64,000 nt of DNA from Streptomyces massasporeus. Its GTDB lineage: Bacteria > Actinomycetota > Actinomycetes > Streptomycetales > Streptomycetaceae. Position 1 is the first letter of the stretch; every line of letters begins with the position of its first letter. Shown one piece after another: positions 33,521-42,077 of the stretch. The translations under genes were made by a program, and so were the position numbers. Location: contig NZ_BMSE01000015.1 in the NCBI RefSeq assembly GCF_014648995.1, positions 1 through 64,000 of the forward strand, in the 5' to 3' direction. The notes beneath the pieces were generated by a model. It worked only from the letters and a program-made list of their open reading frames with translations. It was not told where the DNA came from and made no database searches.

Positions 33521-33566
33521 ATGACCTCAGCGGAGGAATGACCTCAGCGGAGGATTGATCTCAGCG
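33521..33566. repeat. 17-bp tandem repeat at glycosidase 3' end
   Basis: ATGACCTCAGCGGAGGA occurs twice in exact tandem (33521-33537, 33538-33554). A third partial copy (TTGATCTCAGCG, 33555-33566) contains the glycosidase stop codon at 33561-33563. Confidence 0.75.
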
Positions 33567-36500
33567 CACCTCCCGCGCGTAGGGTGCGACGGTGATCCGG
33601 TCGATCAGCGGCGCGTAGCGGGAGCGGAGCAGCACGCCCGGGAACGTGTCCGAGGCGTAGGTGGTGCCGTCGAAGTTCGGCAGTTCCTCGGAGCGGAAGC
33701 CGATCGTGTTCTTCCCCTTCTTCAGCTGCACCGGGACGGTCAGCTCCCAGAAGTTGTTCTGGTGGAAGCTGTGCGGGAAGCCGACGCGCCGCGCGTCGCC
33801 GCCGTTGACGCTGATGTCGGCGTGGCGGGCGAGCGGGTCGGGGTTGTAGTGGGTGGCCTCGGACTGCTCCGGGTTGGAGTAGCGGATGCGCAGCGCGTAC
33901 AGACCGGCCTGGTCGGCCGTGACGGTGAACGTCGCGGTGTTGCCGTTGCCCGGGGCGCCGCCGATGCCCGTGATCGCCGTGCCGCCGGTGGCGAGGGAGA
34001 GCGGGGTGAGCGTGGCCGAGCCCGCGAGCCGCGCGTCCCCGGCCTCGTACGTGCGCGTCGGCAGCGTGCCCTCGGTCGGGGTGACCGTGAGGCGGTCGAC
34101 GAGGGTCGTGGCCGGACCCCCGGTCACGGTCACCTTGTTGACGCCGCCGGAGAGGGAGACCGCCGCACGGGTACTGCCCTTGGCCAGGCGCAGGACGTCG
34201 TGGCCGTTGACGGAGAGCCGGGCACCGCTGCCGCCGAGGGTGTCGACCTTGAGCGTGGCCTCGCGGTCGGCCGGCGAGTAGACCCAGAACGTGGCGCTCT
34301 GGCCCTTCGCGAGGCGGACCGCGCCCGAGCCGGTCGCCGCCGGCTTCGGAAGGTCGTAGACGGGACGTGCGCCGCCGGCCGGCCAGGCCAGCTCGCCCTC
34401 GTAGACCTGCGTGTCCGCCGAGGCGCGGGGGAGGGAGAGGGCGAGGCGGTCGACGATGGCGTCGCCCTTGGTGACGCGCTTGCCGTCGGCGCTCTTCGCG
34501 GCGAGCGTCAGCGTGTGCTTGCCCTTGGTGAGCTGCACCTTGGTGTCGGTGTGGTCCCAGACGACCCACTTGTAGCCGAGCGGCAGGTGCAGTTCCTGCT
34601 CGCTGCCGGCCTTGCCGTCCACCCGCAGGAAGACGTTGGTCGGGCCCTGCTCCTTGACCTTGTCGAAGGTGTTGAGGGAGTTGGCGAAGACGCTCAGGTC
34701 GTACGTGCCGTCCTCGGGCACGTCCACGGTGAAGTCGAGTGCGACGTCCGAGCCGGTGCGCAGGCCGCCGACGTCGTAGCCGCCGGAGGTGTAGAACTTC
34801 GACACGTCACGCGGCGAGCCCTCCGGGCCGTTCTTCGTCCACCCGGAGCCGGTGTGCGCGGCGTCCTCCGCCTCGTACGAGGACTGCCAGCGCACGGGCG
34901 GGGCCTGCGTGCCCTTCGCCTCGCCTGCCGGACTGAGGACCACCTCGTAGGCCGAGGACTCCTTCAGCTTCGGCAGGGTGCCGTCGCCGAAGTCGAGCGC
35001 GACCGTCCCGTCCTCACCCACCTTCAGGTTCGACTCGGCGAGCAGCTTCGGGCCGGACGAGTCGCCGACCTGTCCGCTCCACTCGATCTCCCGCACCCAG
35101 GCGTGCACGCGCTTGCCGAAGACCTTCTTCGGGACGCCGGCGAAGGTGATGTGACCCTTGCCGGTGGAGCCGCCGAAGACCAGCCGGGACTGCTTCTTCT
35201 TCTCGTCGAGCGTGGCGACGCCCTGCATGGTGTAGTTCTCGCCGGGGAACGGCGGGGTCACCTTCACGGTGTGCCCGCTCATCGAGGCGTATGAATTCAG
35301 CAGCCACCACTGGCCGTTGCCGCGGTTGGACTGCACGGCGGAGTCGGAGAGGTTCCCGTCGATGTTCCAGTACGCGATGTCGGCGTCGACCTTGGCCTCC
35401 TCGATCGCGGACACCCACTGGATCATCTGGCCGGGCACCGAGGTGTGGTAGTTGAACGCGTACTCGTTGATGTTGACGGGGAGTCGGGTACCTTCCCTGT
35501 CGGTGCCCTTGAACAGGTCCTTCTCCCACGCCCGGTACTTGGCGACGCTCTGGCGCACCGCCTCCGGGTGGCTCAGTTCGTGCCAGGTGATGACGTCCGG
35601 GAGGGTGCCGGCGGCCAGGGCGTGGGTGAGGAAGCCCTTCACCTGGTCGTACAGGACGCTGGTGTTGGGTCCGGCGATGCGGGCGCTCGGCATCTTGCCC
35701 TTGATGAGCTTGTGGACCTGGTCCCAGGCGGCGAAGTAGTCGTCGGGGTCGTTGAGCCAGCTGACCTTGTCGTAGCTCCACTCGCCGGTGCCGAACATGT
35801 TGCCCTCGGGCTCGTTGAACGGCACGAAGACGATGTTGTCCTGGTACTGCTTCGGCAGCTTCAGGACCTGGTCGACCTGCTTGGCGATCTTCTCCTCGTA
35901 GCCCTTGAGCTTCTCCGCGGGGGTGTCGCCCGGCCACTGGTAGGGGAAGCCGCGGTAGATGTCGGTCATGTAGATGTACACGTCACCGTCGGTGGAGTCG
36001 GCCAGCGGCTTGACCACCTCCAGGGCGTCGGCACCGGGGTGCTGCGGGCCGTCCTGCGCTTTGGTGGAGACCGTGCGCAGACCCATGCCCTCCATGAGGT
36101 TGTTGGTCGGGACGTCCGGCCCGTACACGCCGTAGAGGGTGCCGGAGGCGCCGCCGTGGAACGCGCCGGTGTTCGAGCCGAGGTCGACGGTGAGCTGACC
36201 CTCGCGGACCACGGTGACGGTGGCCTCGACCGCGCGTCCGGCCGCGGTTCCGGCGACCGTGAAGGTGCCCGGCGCGGCGTACTTCTCGGCGGGGACGGCG
36301 TCCCAGGTGACGGGCGTGTCGCGGTCGTAGCCGTCGGAGAACGAGGCGCGGACGGCGGTGGGGAGCGACGGGGCGGTCCCGGTCGTGGTGCGTGCCTCGA
36401 AGGAGGTCTTCGAGAGCTGCTGCAGGGTGGGCACGGACCCGACCGTACCGGCCACCTGCTCGGGGCTCAGGGCGGCGTGCCACACGGTGAAGTCGTCGAT

Positions 36501-37214
36501 CGCGCCCTTGAGCAGCGGGTCCGGGTAGAGGGACTTGCCTATGTACCCGGCGGCGGTGGCCGAGGCGTCCAGCAGGTCCTTGGCCTTGATGCCGGTCTCG
36601 GCGGAGGAGACCGCCACGCCGTCGAGGTACGTGGTGAGCCGGCCCGCGGAGGTGTCGAGGGTGACGGTGACGGTCCGCCACTCGTCCGCGGGGAGCGGTG
36701 CGTAACCGCGCACCTGGGCCTCGGCGCCCCCACCACCGGTGGTCACGGAGGTCTGGAACAGCCCGCCGCCGTTGTAGGGCGTGCTGAAGAGGTACTTGGT
36801 GGTGTTCGTGCCCAGGTCGAAGATCCGCTGCCAGGGCGACTTGTCGCCGCTCCACTTCACGCGTGCGGAGACCGTCAGGTCGGCCGCGTCGCCGACCACG
36901 GCACGGGGGAGGCGGACGTACGCGCCGTCGGCGTCGGACGCGCCGCCGGGCAGGGCGAGGGCCTTGCCTCCGCCGGTGCCCTCGACGGACCGAGCGGTCG
37001 AGCCGTTCACCAGGTCTGCCGTCAGACCGTTGCCGGAACTGTCGGTGATCTTCCCGGAGGCCATGTCGTCCTGGTCGAAGGTGTAGCGGGCGGCGGGCCG
37101 GGGCGCCTCAGCCGCCTGCGCGGGGGCGGCAGGTGCGGCCAGCAGGCCCGCGCCGAGCGCGAGCGTCACGGCGGCGGATGCCCGTCGCGGGGCGGATCTG
37201 TCAGCGGATGGCAT
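33561..37214 (-). CDS. Secreted multi-domain clan GH-A glycosidase (GH39-like)
   Basis: A 1217-aa exported enzyme. Layout: signal peptide (1-33, ending AAPAQAAEA); LamG/concanavalin-like domain (about 40-245); Ig-like Big_4-type domain (about 255-335); a TIM-barrel catalytic domain with acid/base Glu468 in PFNEPEGN and nucleophile Glu584 in NINEYAFNY, 116 residues apart as in clan GH-A, nearest to GH39; then beta-domain regions with CBM6/35-like openings (SYEAEDAAHTG about 778, VYEGELAWPAGG about 930, TYEAGDARLAGS about 1055). It acts outside the cell on a polysaccharide or glycoconjugate; xylan, arabinan or uronic-acid glycans fit the clan but are not proven. Start 37214 gives a proper signal peptide; the open frame upstream is translated repeat sequence. 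Divergent from a LacI gene with shared operators. Confidence 0.85.
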   Translation of the reverse strand: MPSADRSAPRRASAAVTLALGAGLLAAPAAPAQAAEAPRPAARYTFDQDDMASGKITDSSGNGLTADLVNGSTARSVEGTGGGKALALPGGASDADGAYVRLPRAVVGDAADLTVSARVKWSGDKSPWQRIFDLGTNTTKYLFSTPYNGGGLFQTSVTTGGGGAEAQVRGYAPLPADEWRTVTVTLDTSAGRLTTYLDGVAVSSAETGIKAKDLLDASATAAGYIGKSLYPDPLLKGAIDDFTVWHAALSPEQVAGTVGSVPTLQQLSKTSFEARTTTGTAPSLPTAVRASFSDGYDRDTPVTWDAVPAEKYAAPGTFTVAGTAAGRAVEATVTVVREGQLTVDLGSNTGAFHGGASGTLYGVYGPDVPTNNLMEGMGLRTVSTKAQDGPQHPGADALEVVKPLADSTDGDVYIYMTDIYRGFPYQWPGDTPAEKLKGYEEKIAKQVDQVLKLPKQYQDNIVFVPFNEPEGNMFGTGEWSYDKVSWLNDPDDYFAAWDQVHKLIKGKMPSARIAGPNTSVLYDQVKGFLTHALAAGTLPDVITWHELSHPEAVRQSVAKYRAWEKDLFKGTDREGTRLPVNINEYAFNYHTSVPGQMIQWVSAIEEAKVDADIAYWNIDGNLSDSAVQSNRGNGQWWLLNSYASMSGHTVKVTPPFPGENYTMQGVATLDEKKKQSRLVFGGSTGKGHITFAGVPKKVFGKRVHAWVREIEWSGQVGDSSGPKLLAESNLKVGEDGTVALDFGDGTLPKLKESSAYEVVLSPAGEAKGTQAPPVRWQSSYEAEDAAHTGSGWTKNGPEGSPRDVSKFYTSGGYDVGGLRTGSDVALDFTVDVPEDGTYDLSVFANSLNTFDKVKEQGPTNVFLRVDGKAGSEQELHLPLGYKWVVWDHTDTKVQLTKGKHTLTLAAKSADGKRVTKGDAIVDRLALSLPRASADTQVYEGELAWPAGGARPVYDLPKPAATGSGAVRLAKGQSATFWVYSPADREATLKVDTLGGSGARLSVNGHDVLRLAKGSTRAAVSLSGGVNKVTVTGGPATTLVDRLTVTPTEGTLPTRTYEAGDARLAGSATLTPLSLATGGTAITGIGGAPGNGNTATFTVTADQAGLYALRIRYSNPEQSEATHYNPDPLARHADISVNGGDARRVGFPHSFHQNNFWELTVPVQLKKGKNTIGFRSEELPNFDGTTYASDTFPGVLLRSRYAPLIDRITVAPYAREVR

Positions 37215-37240
37215 GGATGGCGTCCTCGATCTCTGAGTAG

Positions 37241-37320
37241 GCGGTTCCGGGAGGTGGGCGGTTCCGGGAGGAGAGGGCTCCGGGAGCGGGCGGTTCCGGG
37301 AGGTGGGCGGTTCCGGCCGG
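37241..37320. repeat. 18-bp tandem repeats in glycosidase leader
   Basis: GCGGTTCCGGGAGGTGGG-type units begin at 37241, 37259, a degenerated 13-nt unit at 37277, 37290 and a partial copy at 37308. They lie in the predicted 5' untranslated leader of the glycosidase mRNA, just upstream of its start codon. Confidence 0.75.
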
Positions 37321-37390
37321 CCGGACTCGGCCGTCTGCTCGTACACGGGATGGCCCGGGCAAGAAGAGTGCGTGGGGAGGTCGATGTCGG

Positions 37391-37404
37391 TCGAATCGGT
37401 TCGA
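37391..37404. promoter_or_regulatory. LacI operator O1
   Basis: TCGAATCGGTTCGA, one mismatch from the palindrome TCGAACCGGTTCGA. It lies within the predicted glycosidase leader, about 110 bp downstream of the predicted transcription start. Confidence 0.75.
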
Positions 37405-37501
37405 TTTCCCGGGCCGCAGGCACGTCTCCGGGCGGTGGAGGCGGCCGCTCGCCTCCCCGGGGGTACGGGAGCAGCCCGGGTTCGCCGGAAGGATCACTTC
37501 G

Positions 37502-37515
37502 TCGAACCGGTTCGC
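37502..37515. promoter_or_regulatory. LacI operator O2
   Basis: TCGAACCGGTTCGC, 13 of 14 bp of the palindrome, at the predicted start site of the glycosidase promoter. Confidence 0.8.
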
Positions 37516-37516
37516 G

Positions 37517-37545
37517 AAGCTAGCACCGGGAAACCCGCCCAGCAA
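37517..37545 (-). promoter_or_regulatory. Predicted glycosidase promoter
   Basis: Minus strand TTGCTG (37545-37540), 17-nt spacer, TAGCTT (37522-37517). Predicted start near 37510, inside operator O2, leaving a leader of about 295 nt. Confidence 0.55.
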
Positions 37546-37617
37546 TCCCTCCGGCAGAAGGAGGCCAGAAGGAGGCCCCCAATCCGCGGGCGGATCGAGA
37601 AAGTGTGGTCAAGGGTG

Positions 37618-37646
37618 TTGACAGGTATTCGGGCAGTTTCTACGTT
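37618..37646 (+). promoter_or_regulatory. Predicted lacI-type gene promoter
   Basis: TTGACA (37618-37623), 17-nt spacer, TACGTT (37641-37646): a strong -35 and good -10. Predicted start near 37653, immediately before operator O3. Confidence 0.65.
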
Positions 37647-37654
37647 CACTTCAC

Positions 37655-37668
37655 GCGAACCGGTTCGA
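37655..37668. promoter_or_regulatory. LacI operator O3
   Basis: GCGAACCGGTTCGA, 13 of 14 bp of the palindrome, at +2 to +15 of the regulator's own predicted promoter. Confidence 0.8.
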
Positions 37669-37736
37669 CAACCGGCCGTCGTCCCCCGTCCCACCCCTCA
37701 CCCTCGCGACCGGCGAGCGCTCCCTCCCACGAGGTG

Positions 37737-37750
37737 TCGAACCGGTTCGA
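37737..37750. promoter_or_regulatory. LacI operator O4
   Basis: TCGAACCGGTTCGA, the perfect 14-bp palindrome, 14-27 nt upstream of the regulator start codon and adjoining its ribosome site. Confidence 0.8.
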
Positions 37751-37763
37751 GCAAGGAGCCGCC

Positions 37764-38792
37764 GTGAACATCGGTGAGATCGCCAAGCGGGCCGGTGTCT
37801 CGCGGAGCACCGTGTCCTACGCGCTGAGCGGCAAGCGCTCGGTTTCGGAGGAGACCCGTCGCAAGATCCAACAGGTCATCGACGAGCTGGGGTACCGGCC
37901 CAACGCCAGCGCGCGAGCCCTCGCCAACGGGCGCACCAGCACCATCGGCCTCGTCTTCCCGCCCGCGGGCAACCACTACACCGGGATGCAGCTGGACTTC
38001 ATCGGCAGCGTGGTGGAGGCGGCGGCGGTGCACGACTACGACGTGCTGCTGTCGCCCAGCGGTGTCGACAGCGACCGTTCGTTCCAGCGGCTGCTGGGGG
38101 AGCGGAGGGTCGACGGGGCGATCCTGATGGAGATCAGGCTGGAGGACGACCGGGTCGACCACCTGGCCGAACTGGAATTCCCCGCCGTCGCCATCGGCCG
38201 CACCGCCCATCCGGAGAACGGCTGGTGGGTGAGCCTGGACCACACGGCGCTCGCCGCGGCCTGTGTCCACCATCTCGCCGACCTCGGCCACCGCCGGGTC
38301 GCCTTCGTCAACCGGCCCGAGCAACTGCTGCGCGCCGGGTACGAGTCCGCGCACCGCGGCCTGGACGGCTTCACCAAGGCCGCGGCCGAGCGCGGGCTCA
38401 CGGTACGGACGTACTGCTGCGGCGACGACGCGGCGTCCGGCCAGGCCTGCCTGGAGCGGATCCTGCACGACGACCCGGCCACCACCGCCCTGGTCACACT
38501 GAACGAGGCCGCACTGGGCGGCCTGTACCGGGGGCTCGCGAAGGCGGGCCGCCACGTACCGCGTGACTTCTCCGTCACCGGAGTCGTCGCGAGCCGGTGG
38601 GCGGAGACGGTCACCCCGCAGCTCACCGCGGCGGACGTACCGGCCGAGGAGATGGGCCGGCGCGCGGTCGACCTGCTCGTCGAGCGGATCGAGCACCCCA
38701 CCGCGCCGGGCCGCCACCACCTGCTCGCACCGCCGATCTCGCTGCGGGCCAGCACCGGGCCCGCGACCGGCACCTCCTTCCCCGAAGCCTGA
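37764..38792 (+). CDS. LacI family transcriptional regulator
   Basis: A 342-aa LacI/GalR repressor. The HTH and hinge are NIGEIAKRAGVSRSTVSYAL followed by PNASARALANGRT; the periplasmic-binding-like sensor domain ends with a C-terminal AVDLLVERIEHPTAPGRHHL. The unusual late start is a GTG at 37764 with AAGGAG 6 nt upstream. Four AACCGGTT-centred palindromes in the 550-bp divergent region mark its binding sites, so it should repress the glycosidase gene and itself, and probably the downstream transporter genes by readthrough. The inducer is presumably the oligosaccharide taken up by the transporter. Confidence 0.93.
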   Translation: MNIGEIAKRAGVSRSTVSYALSGKRSVSEETRRKIQQVIDELGYRPNASARALANGRTSTIGLVFPPAGNHYTGMQLDFIGSVVEAAAVHDYDVLLSPSGVDSDRSFQRLLGERRVDGAILMEIRLEDDRVDHLAELEFPAVAIGRTAHPENGWWVSLDHTALAAACVHHLADLGHRRVAFVNRPEQLLRAGYESAHRGLDGFTKAAAERGLTVRTYCCGDDAASGQACLERILHDDPATTALVTLNEAALGGLYRGLAKAGRHVPRDFSVTGVVASRWAETVTPQLTAADVPAEEMGRRAVDLLVERIEHPTAPGRHHLLAPPISLRASTGPATGTSFPEA

Positions 38793-38927
38793 CCGCACGG
38801 CGCAGCCCCCTCACTCCTCTCCCTCTTCACGAGCATCCGAGCTCCTCACCCTCGCCGGTTCGGAGTGCCCGCTTCCCCCCAGCCACCACTCCCACGGCAC
38901 ACGTGTGCCCAGAACGAAGGACTTGCC

Positions 38928-40169
38928 ATGCACAGCTCCTCAAGGCGCCGGCTCACCGCGGTGGCCCTGTCGACCGTCGTCGCCGTCACCGGTGCCGCCT
39001 GCTCCTCCGGGTCGGGCAGCGCCGACGCGAAGGGCTCGGACAGCGGCACGTACACCGTCTGGGACCCGTACCCGCAGTTCGCCAAGGGCTCGGCCTGGGT
39101 GAAGCTGCTGGACGCGTGCGGTGCCAAGGCCGGGGTGAAGGTCAAGAGGACCGGCTACGACACCAGCGACCTGGCGAACAAGGCGCTGCTGGCCGCCCAG
39201 CAGGACAACTCCGCGGACGTCCTCATCGTCGACAACCCCGTGGTGTCGACCCTGGCCGAGGCGGGCGTCCTCACCAGCACCGAGGACAACAAGCTCGACA
39301 CCTCGAAGGCCGACCCCAACCTGCTCGCCGCCGGCCAGTCGGACGGCAAGACCTACGGAACCCCGATCGGCGCCAACACCCTCGCCCTCTACTACAACAA
39401 GAAGGTCCTGAAGGAGGCCGGGGTGGACATCGCCTCGGTCAAGGACTGGAAGTCGCTGACGGCGGCGCTGGCGAAGGTGAAGGCGGCGGGCAAGAAGGGC
39501 ATCACCTTCTCCGCGATCGGCACGGAGGAGGGCAGCTTCCAGTTCCTGCCGTGGTTCTGGGGCGCGGGAGCCGAGCTGACCGCACTGGACTCCGCGCAGG
39601 CCGCGTCCGCCCTGTCGCTGTGGAAGGACTGGCTGAAGGAGGGCTACGCCCCCAACTCCGTCATCAACAACACGCAGACCACCAGCTGGCAGGAGTTCGC
39701 CGGCGGCGACTACGCCTTCGCCGAGAACGGGACGTGGCAGCTCGCCAACGCGAAGAAGGCCGGCTTCGACTACGGCGTCCTGCCGATACCGGGCGCTGAC
39801 GGAGGCAGCGCCGCAGCCCCCACCGGAGGCGAGTTCGTCACCATCCCCACCCAGGGCGACACCGGCCGCTACGCCACCACCCAGAAGCTGGCGACCTGCC
39901 TGACCAGCACCCAGAACCTGTACGACACCGACACCACCCTGTCCTACGTGGCCCCCACCAGCGAGGTCCAGGCCAAGCAGGTCGCGGCGAACGCCGAACT
40001 GAAGCCCTGGGTCGCGGCGGTCAAGGCGGCCAAGGGACGCACCAGCGACGACCTGGGCACCACGTACCCGAAGATCTCCGAGCAGATGTGGAAGGCCGTC
40101 CAGTCCGCCCTCAGCGGGGCCAAGTCGCCCAAGGACGCGCTTGCTTCGGCGCAGGCCGCGGTGAAGTGA
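38928..40169 (+). CDS. Sugar ABC transporter substrate-binding lipoprotein
   Basis: A 413-aa extracytoplasmic solute-binding protein of family 1 (MalE/UgpB type). The lipoprotein signal ends VVAVTGAACSSG with the lipid-attachment Cys near residue 25. The mature domain has the usual two-lobe pattern: YDTSDLANKALLAAQQDNSA, DVLIVDNPVVSTLAEAG, TPIGANTLALYYNKKVLKEA, FPWFWGAGAEL-type segment and FVTIPTQG. Start 38928 has GAAGGA 6 nt upstream. It captures an oligosaccharide and hands it to the two permeases encoded next. Confidence 0.93.
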   Translation: MHSSSRRRLTAVALSTVVAVTGAACSSGSGSADAKGSDSGTYTVWDPYPQFAKGSAWVKLLDACGAKAGVKVKRTGYDTSDLANKALLAAQQDNSADVLIVDNPVVSTLAEAGVLTSTEDNKLDTSKADPNLLAAGQSDGKTYGTPIGANTLALYYNKKVLKEAGVDIASVKDWKSLTAALAKVKAAGKKGITFSAIGTEEGSFQFLPWFWGAGAELTALDSAQAASALSLWKDWLKEGYAPNSVINNTQTTSWQEFAGGDYAFAENGTWQLANAKKAGFDYGVLPIPGADGGSAAAPTGGEFVTIPTQGDTGRYATTQKLATCLTSTQNLYDTDTTLSYVAPTSEVQAKQVAANAELKPWVAAVKAAKGRTSDDLGTTYPKISEQMWKAVQSALSGAKSPKDALASAQAAVK

Positions 40170-40179
40170 CGAGGGCCCG

Positions 40180-41163
40180 ATGAAGCAGACGACCCACCCG
40201 CCGGACCACCTGTCCGCGCCCGTCCGGAACGGGGCGGCCACCGTCGCCCCGCCCCCGGCCCCCGCGCGCGCCCGGCGCCGTCCGACCTCCCCGCAGTGGG
40301 CCGCCTGGGCCTTCCTCGCCCCGGTGACCCTCTACCTGGCCCTCTTCTACGCCTATCCGCTCTACCGCAACCTCGACCTCAGCCTGCGCGACTACACCGT
40401 CCGCTCCTTCGTCCAGGGCAACGCGCCCTTCACCGGCATCGAGAACTACCGGACCGTCCTCGACGACCCGACCTTCGCCCCCGCCCTGCTCCACACCGCG
40501 CTCTTCACCGCCGTCTGCCTGGTCTTCCAGTACGCCATCGGCCTCGCCCTCGCGGTCTTCTTCAGTCGGCACTTCCGGCTGTCGGCGACCCTGCGCGCGC
40601 TGTTCCTGGTGCCGTGGCTGCTGCCGCTGATCGTGTCGGCGTCCACCTGGTCGTGGATGCTCAACAGCGACTCGGGGGTCGTCAACGCCGCCCTGCACGC
40701 CCTCGGCATCGCCCCGGTGAACTGGCTGACCTCACCGTCCTGGTCACTGACCTCGGTGATCATCGCGAACATCTGGATCGGCGTCCCCTTCAACCTGGTC
40801 GTGTTGTACAGCGGCCTGCAGTCCATCCCCGCGAGCCTGTACGAGGCCGCCGCCCTCGACGGCGCGGGCGCCTGGCAGCGCTTCTGGCGCATCACCTTCC
40901 CGCTGCTGCGCCCGGTGTCCGCGATCACTCTCTTGCTCGGCCTGATCTACACGCTCAAGGTGTTCGACATCATCTGGATCATGACCAAGGGCGGCCCGGC
41001 GGACTCGTCGACCACCTTCGCCACCTGGTCCTACCAGCTCGGCTTCGGCAATCTCCTGCCCGCCTTCGGACCCGGCGCGGCCGTCGGCAACCTGCTGGTC
41101 GTCGCCGCCCTGGTGTTCGGCCTGATCTACCTCAAGGTCCAGCGGAAGCAGGCGCTGTCATGA
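40180..41163 (+). CDS. Carbohydrate ABC transporter permease 1
   Basis: A 327-aa MalF-type inner-membrane permease with six predicted helices after a Pro/Arg-rich cytoplasmic N-terminus. The EAA loop that docks the ATPase is EAAALDGAGAWQRFWRITFP. It follows the binding-protein gene by 10 nt and overlaps the next permease by 4 nt (ATGA), so the three are one operon. No ATPase gene is present; Streptomyces usually energise such importers with a shared MsiK ATPase encoded elsewhere. Confidence 0.95.
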   Translation: MKQTTHPPDHLSAPVRNGAATVAPPPAPARARRRPTSPQWAAWAFLAPVTLYLALFYAYPLYRNLDLSLRDYTVRSFVQGNAPFTGIENYRTVLDDPTFAPALLHTALFTAVCLVFQYAIGLALAVFFSRHFRLSATLRALFLVPWLLPLIVSASTWSWMLNSDSGVVNAALHALGIAPVNWLTSPSWSLTSVIIANIWIGVPFNLVVLYSGLQSIPASLYEAAALDGAGAWQRFWRITFPLLRPVSAITLLLGLIYTLKVFDIIWIMTKGGPADSSTTFATWSYQLGFGNLLPAFGPGAAVGNLLVVAALVFGLIYLKVQRKQALS

Positions 41164-41984
41164 ACCGACGCACCGGCCGCACCTGGTGGAAGACCGCCCT
41201 CGGACTGCTCCTGACGGCATTCATGCTCTTCCCGGTCTACTGGATGATCAACGTGTCCCTCACCCCCGACCGGGACATGCGCAAGAGCCCACCCGACCTC
41301 TTCCCCACCCACGGCACCCTGGACGGCTACCGCACGGTCCTCCACGAGCAGCTGCCCTATCTCGGCACCAGCCTCGTCATCGGCCTCGGAACCGTCGTCC
41401 TGACCATCGCCCTGTCCGCCCCCGCCGGCTACGCCCTGGCCAAACTGCGCCCACGCGGCGGTGGCATCCTCAACTTCGTCCTGCTGGCCGCCCAGATGAT
41501 CCCCGGCATCATCATGGCGATGGGCTTCTACGCCATCTACCTCAGCCTCGGCCTGCTCCAGTCCGTCCCCGGCCTGATCGTGGCCGACTCCACGCTGGCC
41601 GTCCCCTTCGGTGTCCTCATCTTCACCGCGTTCATGTCCGGCATCCCCGGCGAGCTGCTCCAGGCCGCGAAGACCGACGGGGCGGGAGCCCTGCGGACCT
41701 TCTGGTCCGTCGTCCTGCCGATGAGCCGCAACGCCGTCGTCACGGTGTCCCTGTTCGCGTTCCTGTGGTCCTGGTCCGACTTCGTCTTCGCCGGCACCCT
41801 CGTCAACGGCGGCGCCCACGAGCCGATCACCCTCGGCATCTACCACTACATCGGCAACAACAACCAGGAGTGGAACGCCATCATGGCCACCGCCGTCGTG
41901 GCCTCGCTGCCCGCCGCGGTCATCCTCGTCCTCGCCCAGCGCTACGTCGCCGCCGGAGTGACCGCCGGGGCCGTCAAGGACTGA
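41160..41984 (+). CDS. Carbohydrate ABC transporter permease 2
   Basis: A 274-aa MalG-type permease with six predicted helices and the EAA loop QAAKTDGAGALRTFWSVVLP. Start overlaps the stop of permease 1 (ATGA), indicating translational coupling. Ends 93 nt before the GH63-like hydrolase gene, which is probably in the same transcript. Together with the lipoprotein it forms an importer for the product of the extracellular glycosidase. Confidence 0.95.
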   Translation: MNRRTGRTWWKTALGLLLTAFMLFPVYWMINVSLTPDRDMRKSPPDLFPTHGTLDGYRTVLHEQLPYLGTSLVIGLGTVVLTIALSAPAGYALAKLRPRGGGILNFVLLAAQMIPGIIMAMGFYAIYLSLGLLQSVPGLIVADSTLAVPFGVLIFTAFMSGIPGELLQAAKTDGAGALRTFWSVVLPMSRNAVVTVSLFAFLWSWSDFVFAGTLVNGGAHEPITLGIYHYIGNNNQEWNAIMATAVVASLPAAVILVLAQRYVAAGVTAGAVKD

Positions 41985-42077
41985 CCCGCGACCGACCCCC
42001 TTCCCCCCTCCCGTCACCACCGAGCCGCCTGCGCGTCAGCCGGCCGGTGACCCCTGCTCGAGAAACGAGTCAGCGTC

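Noticed and set aside
37215..37346. 44-residue N-terminal extension of the glycosidase
   Set aside because: It is translation of the 18-bp repeats (Pro/Arg-rich) and would bury the signal peptide; the start at 37214 is more likely.
35445..37523. Long plus-strand open frame (692 codons) opposite the glycosidase gene
   Set aside because: It is the antisense shadow of high-GC codon bias; the minus-strand frame has signal peptide, domains and catalytic motifs, the plus frame has none.
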